Assembly: GCA_964017155.1 (NCBI GenBank)
Contig: OZ024862.1
Coordinates: 27,332,933 to 27,396,932 of the forward strand
DNA: 64,000 bases
From: Oasisia sp. SBJ-2009
Lineage: Eukaryota > Annelida > Polychaeta > Sabellida > Siboglinidae
Direction of reading: 5' to 3'
The translations under genes and the position numbers were made by a program. The notes below the pieces were generated by a model. That model was given only the letters and a program-made list of their open reading frames with translations. It was not told the origin of the DNA and searched no databases. This document shows, in pieces, positions 63,160-64,000 of this stretch (within the stretch, counting starts at the first letter, position 1; the number at the start of each line of letters is the position of its first letter).

Positions 63160-64000
63160 ATCATACTTAGATCCGATCTTATTTATATATTTACCAAAAC
63201 AAACAAACGAGCACCTGTATAAAGAACATATGAATCATCGGGTGCAGATTGATCATCTCAACCCTTCTTGTCCAGGTGCCAGATACTGGTTGTTTTGTTT
63301 TTAACCTCAGTATCCAAGAATGTTCATGCTACTGTAGTTGTTCCATACGAGTCTTCGTTGGAACCCCCTCCCCGTCCACACGTGTGAGGTTGGCAGTGCA
63401 TCCATTATCTTTGGCAGATATCCCACTCAATGTATCAGTTGTAATTTTTCCTCGCATGGAACTGCGACCTTGGAAAGCTGCAAACGCCCGCATCCCACAT
63501 TAAAGGGTAACTCTATGCTATCCCAATTACCACTCCGACAATTCACATTTCATTTTCTAATTATTACGTCTACTTCCCGAACACAACATGTAACAGCCGT
63601 GATTGGCCAAATCCAAATCGCAAATTCTAGAGGGGCAACGAGCTGGTTTGATAAAGACTAAAACTATGCCAGGGACAGTGAGACTGGTACAGTGATCAGC
63701 TAGCTCCCAGTGGCGTGATGATGTCACGAGGACGATTGCTTCAACTTCATAAATCCAGAATTATCTACCCTACCGGAAGTAAGGATATCATCTGCGCATG
63801 CGTCGCCGCTTTAACCAAACAGGAAGCTATGGTTAGAGTTAGATTGGAGCTACATCTCCAACACGAACAAAGAATAAGTGCAGCTATTTAATGTATACGT
63901 CCACGTTTTCATCACACAATGCATTCGTGCGCAGGGGTAGACCGGTGTTTAAAGATCAATGCTTTAGAGGTCGGGGAAGAGGCAGAGTTAGACGCATCCG
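63160..64000. other. Right-edge region; ETS plus NRF1 sites
   Basis: No exon is recognised. TACCGGAAGT (63771-63780) and TGCGCATGCG (63793-63802) lie 13 bp apart, a pairing common in housekeeping promoters. Confidence 0.35.

Overview
The window looks like nuclear DNA of a bilaterian invertebrate. It has small exons with GT-AG introns, CpG-containing promoters, tRNA-derived SINEs, hAT and piggyBac elements, and very dense mini- and microsatellites. The style suits a mollusc or another lophotrochozoan, but no marker in the sequence settles the species. Nothing prokaryotic is present. Gene calls rest on manual exon reconstruction: splice sites and codon phases were checked for each exon, and products were compared with family sequences known to the annotator. 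No database search was run.

Layout. (1) Positions 1-14,050, minus strand: USP48-type ubiquitin hydrolase, cut off by the left window edge. Eighteen coding exons run from the start codon at 14,026 to about codon 705. (2) 14,050-18,100: intergenic, with a SINE and a CpG-rich patch. (3) 18,126-21,557, minus: a small unnamed four-helix membrane protein of 182 residues with a long minisatellite 3' of its stop codon. (4) 21,560-25,640: AT-rich intergenic DNA with inverted copies of a CG-rich repeat. (5) 25,640-46,510, minus: complete COPB2 (COPI beta-prime subunit), 21 coding exons plus two extra alternative last exons. (6) 46,510-46,910: short bidirectional promoter. (7) 46,911-50,720, plus: TMEM107, a ciliary transition-zone protein, with two tandem alternative last exons. 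(8) 50,721-64,000: gene-poor and repeat-rich, with a non-LTR retrotransposon relic, a perfect hexanucleotide array, a 1.9-kb inverted pentanucleotide satellite, and a probable CpG-rich first exon of a gene leaving to the right.

The most unusual property is that intronic minisatellites in USP48 and COPB2 start exactly at exon borders and have copied the splice site together with the first or last bases of the exon, giving up to about 27 decoy splice sites per intron. One expansion in USP48 lies inside a coding exon and adds 15 hexapeptides to the catalytic domain. COPB2 and TMEM107 both offer alternative C-termini.

The genes do not form one pathway. USP48 removes ubiquitin, COPB2 builds COPI vesicle coats, and TMEM107 acts at the ciliary transition zone. 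Only COPB2 and TMEM107 are likely to share regulatory DNA.
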